Notes: generated by a model from the letters alone, not told the origin. DNA of 5,483 nucleotides from an uncultured Thermoleophilia bacterium (GCA_902806305.1 CADCWC010000287.1:1-5483), one strand, 5' to 3'. Shown: positions 1 to 5,483, numbered from the stretch's first letter. Numbers and translations: made by a program.

Positions 1-176
1 CGGCCGCGGACGAGGAGCGGCGCGCCGATCGCCCGCTCCAGCGAGCCGACGAGCTGCGAGACCGTCGGCTGGCTGACGCCGAGCCGCTCGGCGGCCCGCG
101 AGAAGCCGCCGTGCTCGACCACGGCCAGGAACGCCTCGAGCCGGCGCGTCGCCACGATCCCCGCTGCGTCTACCAT
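1..176 (-). CDS. LysR-type transcriptional regulator, N-terminal part (runs off the left edge)
   Basis: Reading leftwards from ATG at 176, 58 complete codons are visible before the window ends. The peptide is a typical LysR-family winged helix-turn-helix: RRLEAFLAVVEHGGFSRAAE (residues 11-30), then RLGVSQPTVSQLVGSLE (31-47), where SQPTVSQ is the recognition helix, then GAPLLVR, the wing. The effector-binding domain lies outside the window, so the ligand and target genes cannot be read. I chose the ATG at 176 because AGGTG sits 7 bases upstream; an in-frame ATG at 182 is possible but leaves only 2 bases to that motif. The gene is divergent from the MFS transporter gene, with about 70 bp between starts. 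That is the classic arrangement for a LysR protein controlling its neighbour and itself, so control of the transporter is a likely inference. The family call is near certain. Confidence 0.93.
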   Translation of the reverse strand, partial: MVDAAGIVATRRLEAFLAVVEHGGFSRAAERLGVSQPTVSQLVGSLERAIGAPLLVRG

Positions 177-190
177 AGGCATGCACCTAT
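175..190. promoter_or_regulatory. Inverted repeat, candidate LysR operator in the divergent promoter region
   Basis: ATAGG (175-179) and CCTAT (186-190) are perfect inverted arms around a 6-bp spacer, giving ATA-N10-TAT. This resembles the dyads bound by LysR-type regulators (classically T-N11-A; here the T and A are 12 apart). It covers the regulator's ATG and overlaps the possible -10 element on the + strand, so a bound protein could affect both genes. Seen: the dyad and its position. Inferred: that the adjacent LysR protein binds it. Confidence 0.45.
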
Positions 191-193
191 ACT
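188..193 (+). promoter_or_regulatory. Possible -10 element of the MFS transporter gene
   Basis: TATACT matches the sigma-70-type -10 consensus at 5 of 6 positions and stands out in a sequence of about 70% GC. It would start a transcript near 200 and leave an untranslated leader of roughly 50 bases before the GTG at 249. No good -35 hexamer is seen 16-18 bp upstream, which fits a promoter that needs an activator such as the divergent LysR protein. Confidence 0.4.
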
Positions 194-248
194 GTCAGCC
201 CGATCGGCGCTTTGTGGTGATGACCTTTCCGGGTTACCGTGCGGGGCG

Positions 249-1442
249 GTGTCCCGTCGCAACGCCATCCTCCTAGCGGCCGTGCTCTCCCAGACGGCGA
301 TCTCGCTGATACAGTTCGGCCTGCCCGCGCTGACCTTCGCGCTACGCGACGAGCGCGGTGTCGGGCCGGCCGAGTTCGGCGTGCTGTTCGCCGCGGTCGG
401 CCTCGGCTCCGCCGTGTCGCTGATCGTCGCCGGGCGGGCCTGTGACCGCCTGGGTGCCCGGCCGGTCCTCGTGGTCGGCACGGTCGTCGGGGCGGCCGGG
501 CTGGCCGCCGCGGGGATCTCCACCTCCTCGGCGGGCCTGGCCGGGGCGCTGTTCGTCGCGGGCGTCGGCGGCGCGGCCGTGCCCGTGGCCGGGATGACCG
601 CCGTGCTGGCGCACTTCCCGCCGGAGCGGCGCGGGACGGTCCTCGGGCTCCGACAGACCGCGGTGCCCGCAGGCGGCGCGGTGGCCGCACTCCTGTTGCC
701 CGCCCTCGCGCGGGCCGACAGCCTGCGCCTCGCCCTGCTCGTGCCGGCGGCCCTGGTGCTCGCGACGGGCCTCCTCTTCGCCGTCGTGGTCGGTCCGGGA
801 CGCGCCCCGGCCGAACGGCGGGCCCCGACCCCGCCCGGACTGCCGCCCGGCCTGCGCCGCGTCATGGTGGTCGGCACCCTCTACGTGGTCGCCCTGTCGG
901 GCGTGATCGCCTTCGCGGCCCCCGCGGCGGAGGCTGAGGGGCTCACGGCCCGGCAGGCCGAGCTGCTGCTCGCCGTCCTCAACGTGGGCGCCGTTGCCGC
1001 GCGCCTCGGCTGGGGGCGCGTGTCCGACCGCGACGGCGGCGGGCGTCGGGTGCGGACGCTCGTCGACGTCGGCGTGCTCGGCACGGCCAGCGCGCTGCTC
1101 TTTCCGCTCGCCCTGCACGGCGGGCTCGTCACCGCCCTGCCCGCGGCGCTGCTCCTCGCGTTCGGCACCCTCGGCTTCAACGGCCTCGTGTACCTGCTGG
1201 CCGGGGAGCTCGGCGGTCGGGACGGCGCGGGCACCGCTGTCGGCGCGGCCGCCACGGCCGTCTTCCTGGCCGGATCGGTGGCCGGGCCGGTGCTCGGCGT
1301 CATCGTCGAGACGGCTGGGTTCGGCACGATGTTCGTGGCGGTCGCCGCCTGCACCATGGCGGGCGCCCTGCTGGCCCGCGGCGTCGCCCCCGCGCCGAGC
1401 GGCCGGGGAGACCCCGGCGTGCCGTCGGCCGCCGCGGCGTAG
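249..1442 (+). CDS. Major facilitator superfamily (MFS) transporter
   Basis: A 397-residue polytopic membrane protein made of two halves of about six hydrophobic segments, joined by a polar loop (about residues 183-203) rich in Pro and Arg. Total length is usual for a 12-helix MFS carrier. The MFS motif-A loop is visible as GRACDRLGARPVLVVG (62-77), after transmembrane segments 1-2. A degenerate copy in the second half is RLGWGRVSD (252-260). ERRGTVLG (126-133) lies before helix 5. The reading frame is open from 111, but its 5' part overlaps the divergent regulator gene. The only later in-frame start before the first membrane segment is GTG 249, preceded by a weak GGGG at 243-246. The substrate cannot be told; efflux of a drug or metabolite and uptake of a small anion are both possible. 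Regulation by the divergent LysR protein is likely. Confidence 0.88.
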   Translation: MSRRNAILLAAVLSQTAISLIQFGLPALTFALRDERGVGPAEFGVLFAAVGLGSAVSLIVAGRACDRLGARPVLVVGTVVGAAGLAAAGISTSSAGLAGALFVAGVGGAAVPVAGMTAVLAHFPPERRGTVLGLRQTAVPAGGAVAALLLPALARADSLRLALLVPAALVLATGLLFAVVVGPGRAPAERRAPTPPGLPPGLRRVMVVGTLYVVALSGVIAFAAPAAEAEGLTARQAELLLAVLNVGAVAARLGWGRVSDRDGGGRRVRTLVDVGVLGTASALLFPLALHGGLVTALPAALLLAFGTLGFNGLVYLLAGELGGRDGAGTAVGAAATAVFLAGSVAGPVLGVIVETAGFGTMFVAVAACTMAGALLARGVAPAPSGRGDPGVPSAAAA

Positions 1443-1472
1443 ACGTTCCGCGGACCTCGACCGGACGGCCGG

Positions 1473-1478
1473 TAGACT
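1473..1478 (+). promoter_or_regulatory. -10 element of a probable leaderless promoter for the RNA methyltransferase gene
   Basis: TAGACT fits the actinobacterial -10 pattern TANNNT. Its last base is six bases before the GTG at 1485, so the expected transcription start falls on or next to the start codon. There is no usable Shine-Dalgarno sequence: AGGG directly abuts and overlaps the GTG. Both facts point to a leaderless mRNA, a common mode in Actinobacteria. The -35 region is not recognisable. The gene could also be read through from the MFS gene, which ends 42 bp upstream. Confidence 0.5.
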
Positions 1479-1484
1479 CCCAGG

Positions 1485-2858
1485 GTGCCCTCAAGACCGA
1501 GCAAGTACAGCGAGGTCGAGCTGCGCGTCGACTCCCTCGCCTTCGGTGGTCGCGGGGTGGCTCGGCTCGACGACTTCGTCCTCTTCGTCGACCGTGCCCT
1601 CCCGGGCGATCTCGTCCGGGCCCGCGTCACGAAGGTCAAGCGCCGCTACGGCGAAGCCAAGGTCCTCGAGACGATCGAGCGGGGACCGGACCGCGTGCCC
1701 GCGCCGTGCCCGCACTTCGGATCCTGCGGCGGCTGCCGGTGGCAGGATCTCGACTACCCGGTCCAGCTCCGGCACAAGGCCGTGCAGGTCCGGGACGCGA
1801 TCGAGCGGATCGGGCACCAGCACGAGGTGGAGCTCGACGGCATCGTCCCCGCCGATCGCACGTACGCCTACCGCAACAAGCTCGAGTACTCCTGGACCGA
1901 CGGACCGGACGGCCCCTCGACGGGCTTCCACCGGGCCGGCCGCTGGGACGAGGTCCTGCCGATCGACGTGTGCCTCCTCACGGACGAGCCGGGCAACGAG
2001 GCGCGGCGGGCCGTCGAGTCGTGGGCGCGCCGGCACGGCCTCCGCGGCTACGACCGACGGGCCCACGAGGGCTTCCTGCGGTTGCTCGTCGTCCGCTCCT
2101 CGGACCGGACCGGCGAGCTCCTGCTGACGCTCGTCACGACGTCCGACCAGCCGTTGCCCGACGTGGCGGGCCTCGAGGAGGAGCTGCGGCGGCGCGCCCC
2201 CGGCGTGGTCGGGCTCCTGCATGCGGTCGCAGACGGCGAGGGCGAGAGCGCCGCCGGCCTCGAGACGCGCGTGCTGTTCGGCCGTGACTGGTACGAGGAG
2301 CGCCTGCTCGACCTGCGCCTGCGCGTCTCCGCCGGCTCGTTCCTCCAGACGAACACCGAGATGTGCGAGCGCCTGTACGAGCTCGCGATCGAGGAGGCCG
2401 GGCTCGCGGGCGACGAGGTGGTCTGGGACCTGTACTCCGGCGTCGGCTCGATCGCCCTCGCGATGGCGCGGCACGCCGGCGAGGTGTACGGCATCGAGGT
2501 CGTCGAGGAGGCCGTGCTGCGGGCGGTCGAGAATGCGGAGCTGAACGGCGTCGAGAACGCGACCTTCATCGCGGGCGACGTGGCGAAGGCCGTCCGGCCG
2601 CTGCTCGACGGGGGCGTGCCGAGCCCCGACGTGGTGGTCGTCGACCCGCCCCGGGCCGGCCTGACGCCGAAGGCCGTCCGTCGGCTCCTGGAGCTCGAGC
2701 CGCGGCGCATCGTCTACGTGAGCTGCAACCCGACGACGCTCGCGGGCAACGCGGAGCTGCTGACGGAGGGCGGCTACCGGCTCCGCCGGGTGCGGGCCGT
2801 GGACATGTTCCCGCACACCGCCCACGTGGAGTGCGTGGCGCGCTTCGAAGCGGCCTGA
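1485..2858 (+). CDS. Class I 23S rRNA/tRNA (uracil-5-)-methyltransferase, RlmD/TrmA family
   Basis: A 457-residue enzyme that methylates C5 of a uridine in RNA using S-adenosylmethionine. An N-terminal TRAM RNA-binding domain (about 8-65) is followed by C75, C81, C84 and C163 with the CX5CX2C...C spacing of the RlmD [4Fe-4S] cluster. The central domain leads to SFLQTN (285-290), the SAM site DLYSGVGS (315-322), DPPR (387-390), SCNP with nucleophile C414 (413-416), and the C-terminal base E449 in FPHTAHVEC. The SAM loop has Ser318 where many relatives have Cys; this is not catalytic. All signatures are complete, so the enzyme should be active. The exact target (U1939 or U747 of 23S rRNA, or tRNA U54) cannot be set from sequence alone; Gram-positive relatives are usually labelled RlmD/RumA or RlmCD, so I give no symbol. 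Translation from GTG 1485 places the TRAM domain correctly. Confidence 0.95.
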   Translation: MPSRPSKYSEVELRVDSLAFGGRGVARLDDFVLFVDRALPGDLVRARVTKVKRRYGEAKVLETIERGPDRVPAPCPHFGSCGGCRWQDLDYPVQLRHKAVQVRDAIERIGHQHEVELDGIVPADRTYAYRNKLEYSWTDGPDGPSTGFHRAGRWDEVLPIDVCLLTDEPGNEARRAVESWARRHGLRGYDRRAHEGFLRLLVVRSSDRTGELLLTLVTTSDQPLPDVAGLEEELRRRAPGVVGLLHAVADGEGESAAGLETRVLFGRDWYEERLLDLRLRVSAGSFLQTNTEMCERLYELAIEEAGLAGDEVVWDLYSGVGSIALAMARHAGEVYGIEVVEEAVLRAVENAELNGVENATFIAGDVAKAVRPLLDGGVPSPDVVVVDPPRAGLTPKAVRRLLELEPRRIVYVSCNPTTLAGNAELLTEGGYRLRRVRAVDMFPHTAHVECVARFEAA

Positions 2859-2882
2859 CCGGCGCGGAGCGCGACGTCAGGT

Positions 2883-2920
2883 CGGGGCGCGCTCCCCGGA
2901 GAGGAAGGGAGCGCGCCCCG
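2883..2920 (+). terminator. GC-rich hairpin after the methyltransferase gene (terminator without T-tract)
   Basis: CGGGGCGCGCTCCC (2883-2896) pairs perfectly with GGGAGCGCGCCCCG (2907-2920), giving a 14-bp stem and a 10-base loop, 24 bases after the stop codon. The sequence that follows, GTATCGCC, has no U-run, so this is the stem-only type common in high-GC bacteria rather than a classic intrinsic terminator. It could instead act as an mRNA 3' stabiliser. Confidence 0.7.
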
Positions 2921-3110
2921 TATCGCCGTCTCGGCGGGCTCGGACGGCCGCACGGGAGGGTCGGCCGGGGGAAGTGAGCCGGACGGCGCGTCACACGGGA
3001 GGGTGGTGGCGCGCCGGCCTGGAGACCGATCGGGCGAATCTGTCAGCGGCCCCCTCGGGGGCGGCGCCGGAGGTCTGGTTCATCGCGCACGCGACCACTC
3101 CGTTCAGACC
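2921..3110. other. Convergent intergenic region without a recognisable gene
   Basis: Between the two terminators I see no tRNA, no known small RNA and no convincing protein gene. It holds the imperfect direct repeat, a short GC hairpin (GCCCC 3049-3053 with GGGGC 3058-3062, loop CTCG), and a further dyad GGTCTG (3072-3077) / CAGACC (3105-3110). Inside that dyad is TCGCG-CA-CGCGA (3083-3094). The last dyad abuts the A8 run at 3111-3118. Confidence 0.5.
2941..3004. repeat. Imperfect direct repeat in the convergent intergenic region
   Basis: CGGACGGC followed by CACGGGAGGGT occurs at 2941-2961 and again at 2980-3004. The spacing between the two blocks is 2 bases in the first copy and 6 in the second, so the copies differ by a 4-base indel. 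The block of 11 identical bases is more than expected by chance in such a short stretch, even at this GC content. The function is unknown; it may be a duplication remnant. Confidence 0.45.
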
Positions 3111-3148
3111 AAAAAAAAGAGGCCCAGGAGACGCTCTCCTGTGGCCTC
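3111..3148 (-). terminator. Intrinsic terminator of the leftward three-gene unit
   Basis: Read on the - strand, GAGGCC-(A)-CAGGAGA (3148-3135) pairs with TCTCCTGGGCCTC (3131-3119). The stem is 13 bp with one bulged base (3142) and a 3-base loop, and it runs straight into eight T residues (3118-3111). This is a textbook Rho-independent terminator, rare in such GC-rich DNA. It lies 63 bases past the stop of the membrane protein gene and so marks the end of the unit. Confidence 0.93.
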
Positions 3149-3211
3149 GACGCCCTGCGTGGCGACGACACGCCGACCACGCCACCACCGTAGCGAACGG
3201 GTCCGACGGTG

Positions 3212-3946
3212 TCAACGCGAGGCGTCGCCGGACCCCTCGGACGGACCTGCGGGCGTCGCCCGGAACGCGTGCACGTTCGGCAGCACGAACGCGGCCGAGA
3301 GCAGCGGCAGCGCCGGCAGGGCCCGGTCGAGCGCCGTCGTGAGCAGGATCGTGACGGTCAGCGACGCACAGCACAGCGGGATCGTGACCACGGGACGGAG
3401 CCGGAAGCGCAGCGCCGCGGCGCAGAACAGGGCCAGGAAGACGAAGTCGGTGATGCCGATGAGCGCCGCCTCGGCCCGCCCTGGACCGGCCATCGGCACC
3501 GTGAGCGCCGACAGCAGGCCCGGCTGGTTCTCGACGATGGCCTTCGTCGGGCCCGCGAAGACGGAGTACGCGTCGACGGCGACGACCACGACGGCGATCA
3601 GCCCCACGTTCCAGGGCTCCTCCATCACGGCGGCGGCCAGCAGGCCGAGCGACGCGCCGATCAGCACCTTGCCGAGGGCCGTGCCGGGCGACCAGTCGGC
3701 CGCGACCGACACGGCCACGAGCGCTGCCGCACCGACGAGCACTACCGCGACGGCACGATGGTCGAGGCGACCGCGGGCGACGTAGGCGACCACGGTGGCG
3801 GTCGCGAGCGGCACGGAGACGAGCGCCACCGCGGTCGTGCCGAGCACCCGGCCCGACGTCGGCAGGGCGGCCAGGACCACCGCGCTCAGGATCCAGAGGG
3901 CGGCCGCTGCGGCGCCCGTCACGGCGACGCCGGCGGGAAGCCTCAC
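3212..3946 (-). CDS. Presenilin/signal-peptide-peptidase-like intramembrane aspartyl protease homologue (putative)
   Basis: A 244-residue integral membrane protein with about eight hydrophobic segments (roughly 8-28, 34-56, 64-83, 92-109, 112-131, 160-180, 184-204, 208-225) and a short polar tail. Three signatures of family A22 are in the right order. D125 is in segment 5 (AVDAYSVFAGPTKAIVE; archaeal homologues have YDAISV..TK). D167 is in segment 6 (IGITDFVFLALF; usual motif GxGD). PALP (211-214) is at the start of the last segment. Spacing and the hydrophobic setting of both Asp residues fit. Oddities: V replaces Y before the first Asp, T replaces G before the second, and there is one helix fewer than the usual nine. 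Positive residues (ARGR, RFRLR) place the loop between the catalytic helices outside the cytoplasm, as in SPP. The GTG start overlaps the upstream stop as GTGA, implying translational coupling. A catalytically dead relative or chance resemblance remains possible. Confidence 0.68.
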   Translation of the reverse strand: MRLPAGVAVTGAAAAALWILSAVVLAALPTSGRVLGTTAVALVSVPLATATVVAYVARGRLDHRAVAVVLVGAAALVAVSVAADWSPGTALGKVLIGASLGLLAAAVMEEPWNVGLIAVVVVAVDAYSVFAGPTKAIVENQPGLLSALTVPMAGPGRAEAALIGITDFVFLALFCAAALRFRLRPVVTIPLCCASLTVTILLTTALDRALPALPLLSAAFVLPNVHAFRATPAGPSEGSGDASR

Positions 3947-4548
3947 CAGGGCGGGAGCGCGTCCCACCAGGCGCCGAGGGCCTTGAAGGCGTTCCAGAAG
4001 CGCCGCTTGGACTCGTCGTCGTTCAGCGAGCCGTCGATGTCCGGGACCACGATGGCCTCGATCGTGGGCGTGAACCGTTGGACCGCGCCGACGCGTGCGG
4101 GGTCGAGCGTGCGCGCCAGCGGCACGCCGAGCACGTTGACGGCCTCGACCGCCTCGTCGCCCATGACGACGATCATCTTCGGCTCGGTGATCGCGATCTC
4201 CCGCAGCAGCCACGCCGGGCAGGCCGCGGCCGCCGCGTCGGGGTCGCCGTCCGAGCACTTCACGCAGTTCGTGCCGTAGACGGCGAGCGGGTCGATGCCG
4301 AGCCTGCGGATCGACTTCAGGACGGCCGTGCCCGCCCGGCCGAAGAACGCCACGCCCTCGGCGATCTCGGCCGGTTGGGGTCGGTACTTGACGAGCAGGA
4401 TGTCGGCCAGGGGGTGCCCGGACCCGAGCACCGGCGTGATCGCCGGGTGCGGCATGCGCGTGCAGCCGCCGATCTCGTCGCCCAGCGTGTTGATGTCACG
4501 GATGGCGCGCGCCAGGTGGCGCTCGTAGATCTCGTCGGTGCTCGACAC
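3943..4548 (-). CDS. Divergent uracil-DNA glycosylase superfamily protein (family 4-like), activity doubtful
   Basis: A 201-residue soluble protein following the family 4 UDG fold order: CTRMP (29-33), GSGHPLADILLVKY (42-55), FFGRAG (68-73), TNCVKC (93-98), C110-PAWL, then KMIVVMGDEAV (124-134). Family 4 enzymes have GEAPG where this protein has KYRPQ (54-58), and a catalytic His-Pro-Ser type motif near the C-terminus where this one has PDIDGS (169-174). The usual CXXC at the N-terminus is CTRM, while C98 and C110 are kept and C95 is extra, so an iron-sulfur cluster would need altered ligands. The fold assignment is solid; glycosylase activity is not. It may have a different substrate, bind nucleic acid or nucleotide without catalysis, or act as a sensor. 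GTG 4548 is chosen because it lies four bases after the upstream stop and gives the normal family N-terminus; the longer open frame overlaps the PHP gene. Confidence 0.8.
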   Translation of the reverse strand: MSSTDEIYERHLARAIRDINTLGDEIGGCTRMPHPAITPVLGSGHPLADILLVKYRPQPAEIAEGVAFFGRAGTAVLKSIRRLGIDPLAVYGTNCVKCSDGDPDAAAAACPAWLLREIAITEPKMIVVMGDEAVEAVNVLGVPLARTLDPARVGAVQRFTPTIEAIVVPDIDGSLNDDESKRRFWNAFKALGAWWDALPPW

Positions 4549-4552
4549 GGGC

Positions 4553-5483
4553 CTACGGGAGTTCGTCGCCGCCCTTGCCCTTCCTTGCCTGGCGGTACCA
4601 CTTGAGGCCCTGGAGGACGAGCAGGCTGGCGGGCCGCGCGCTGATCGTGCCGTTGCCGAGCGCGAGCAGCAGCGACTCCGGATCGTCGAAGCGCGGCAGC
4701 AGCACCGCCCCCGTACCGACCCCCTCCGCGACGTGCGCGTCCGAGCCGGCGCCGGCCAGCAGGTCGTGTCGCTCGGCGAACCGCGCCGCCTCGCGGTTGA
4801 AGGCCTCCCGGTAGAGGCGCGCGTTGTACGTCTCGAAGACGTCGATCTGGTCGACGAGCCGGCGGAGGAGCGCCGGGGGCGGGATCGCGTGGAGCCGGTC
4901 GAACGGGTGCGGCACGTAGACGAGGGCGCCCTGGGCACGGATCGCCTCGACCGTGTCCGCGAAGGGCAGTCCCCGGGGGACGTCGTCCTCGAGGTAGAGC
5001 CCGATGACCTCGCCCGTGGCCGTCATCACCTCCGACCCGACGATCACGTGCAGCGGCAGGTCGTTGTCCTCGACGTAGCGCCGGGCCTCGAGGCCGCCAC
5101 GGATCGTGTTGTGGTCGGTGACCGCGATGGCGCCGAGCCCCAGGTCCAGCGCGCGGTGGACGAGGTCCGGTACCGACGTGGCGCAGTCGGGGGAGTGCTC
5201 GGTGTGCATGTGGAAGTCGCAGAGGATCCGCTCCCCCGAGGCAGGCCGGAGCGGGCGGCGCGGTCCGGGGTGATCGCCGTAGGCGCGGAGCGTCCGCTCC
5301 GCCACGCGGGCGGCCGACGAGCCCGCCCCGAGGACACGGGCGCCCGCGGCGAGCCGCTCCTGCAGCGCCGGATCGCCGAGGACACGCCCGACCAGGGCGG
5401 CGACGAGAGCGGGCGCGTCCGCGGGCGCGATGAGCCCGGACCGCGCGTGCTCGACGCTCTCGAGTCCCGGCGCGCCCGCGAGG
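4553..5483 (-). CDS. Glycosyltransferase (GT-B) C-terminus fused to a PHP metallophosphoesterase domain (5' end outside window)
   Basis: 309 residues are visible, entering from the right edge. Residues 1-70 look like the end of a family 4 GT-B glycosyltransferase: GLESVEHARSGLIAPADAPA, then LVAAL..VLGDPALQERLAAGAR and a final helix ending in AY. After a Pro/Arg-rich linker (about 71-82), a full PHP domain follows in the same frame with its metal ligands: DFHMH (H91, H93), D99, TDHN (D123, H124), E151 in GSEV, H192 in VPHPFDR, and GSDAH (D248, H250). The segment between HPFDR and SDAH resembles the PHP-associated C-terminal region. PHP domains of this size hydrolyse phosphoesters, for example nucleotides (TrpH/YciV group); the substrate here is unknown. 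A separate PHP gene from GTG 5305 is possible, but no ribosome site precedes it and the frame stays open for 59 codons further. A fusion is therefore preferred. Confidence 0.82.
   Translation of the reverse strand, partial: LAGAPGLESVEHARSGLIAPADAPALVAALVGRVLGDPALQERLAAGARVLGAGSSAARVAERTLRAYGDHPGPRRPLRPASGERILCDFHMHTEHSPDCATSVPDLVHRALDLGLGAIAVTDHNTIRGGLEARRYVEDNDLPLHVIVGSEVMTATGEVIGLYLEDDVPRGLPFADTVEAIRAQGALVYVPHPFDRLHAIPPPALLRRLVDQIDVFETYNARLYREAFNREAARFAERHDLLAGAGSDAHVAEGVGTGAVLLPRFDDPESLLLALGNGTISARPASLLVLQGLKWYRQARKGKGGDELP

Noticed and set aside
111..248. Upstream extension of the MFS gene to ATG 111
   Set aside because: It lies antisense to the LysR coding region and encodes a polar, Arg/His-rich stretch unlike an MFS N-terminus; the hydrophobic protein starts right after GTG 249.
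1491..2825. 444-codon - strand open frame opposite the methyltransferase gene
   Set aside because: Antisense frames stay open in high-GC genes; the peptide shows no domain while the + strand product has every RlmD/TrmA motif.
3014..3035. GCCTGGAGACC, similar to the B12-box of cobalamin riboswitches (GCCAGGAGACC)
   Set aside because: The other conserved elements (for example the CCCGCCACTG segment) are not found, and no + strand gene lies downstream; a chance match is more likely.
2991..3083. Short - strand frame of 30 codons starting at ATG near 3083
   Set aside because: It lies downstream of a strong terminator, lacks a properly spaced ribosome site, contains rare AGA and AGG codons and matches nothing I recognise.
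2921..3110. tRNA or other standard RNA gene in the intergenic region
   Set aside because: I looked on both strands for a T-loop GTTCRA and a matching 7-bp acceptor stem; the only long-range dyad (GGTCTG/CAGACC) spans just 39 bases.
2974..3342. 122-codon + strand open frame starting GTG 2974
   Set aside because: It crosses the - strand terminator, reads AAA AAA through the A8 run and overlaps the protease gene; composition is that of a random frame in GC-rich DNA.
3947..4258. Upstream extension of the membrane protein frame to 4258
   Set aside because: This part is Arg/Gly-rich shadow of the UDG-like gene; GTG 3946 gives the first membrane segment at once and the usual 4-base coupling overlap.
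4549..4938. Upstream extension of the UDG-like frame to 4938
   Set aside because: It overlaps the PHP coding region in another frame and reads as Arg/Ser-rich shadow peptide.

Overview
This 5.5 kb window is very GC-rich, with strong G/C preference at third codon positions. All but one of the supported starts are GTG, and one gene appears leaderless. Together with the gene families present, this suggests a high-GC Gram-positive (Actinomycetota). A Thermoleophilia-type lineage is a guess from gene content only.

Left half (1-2920): the 5' end of a LysR-type regulator gene runs leftwards off the window and is divergent from an MFS transporter gene (249-1442, +). A short inverted repeat lies over the regulator's start and beside a possible -10 element. 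Behind the transporter is a class I 23S rRNA/tRNA (uracil-5)-methyltransferase of the RlmD/TrmA family (1485-2858, +). It has a TRAM domain, a complete four-cysteine iron-sulfur set and all catalytic motifs, and it is probably transcribed as a leaderless mRNA from its own -10 box. A perfect 14-bp GC hairpin follows its stop codon.

Middle (2859-3211): a convergent intergenic region of about 350 bp. It holds two back-to-back transcription ends (the GC hairpin of the + unit and a textbook hairpin plus T8 terminator of the - unit), an imperfect direct repeat and small hairpins. I see no convincing gene there.

Right half (3111-5483, - strand): a compact three-gene unit read right to left. First comes the C-terminal tail of a GT-B glycosyltransferase fused in frame to a complete PHP metallophosphoesterase domain (gene enters from outside the window). 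Four bases later is a divergent uracil-DNA glycosylase superfamily protein whose two catalytic motifs are altered. Overlapping that by 4 bp (GTGA) is a 244-residue polytopic membrane protein. It carries the three signatures of presenilin/signal-peptide-peptidase intramembrane aspartyl proteases: an Asp in VDAYSV, a second Asp in GITD, and a C-terminal PALP. The unit ends at the T8 terminator.

The presenilin-like protein is the most remarkable item. It would normally be annotated as a hypothetical membrane protein, and its tight coupling to the altered UDG-like protein and the GT-PHP fusion has no obvious pathway explanation.
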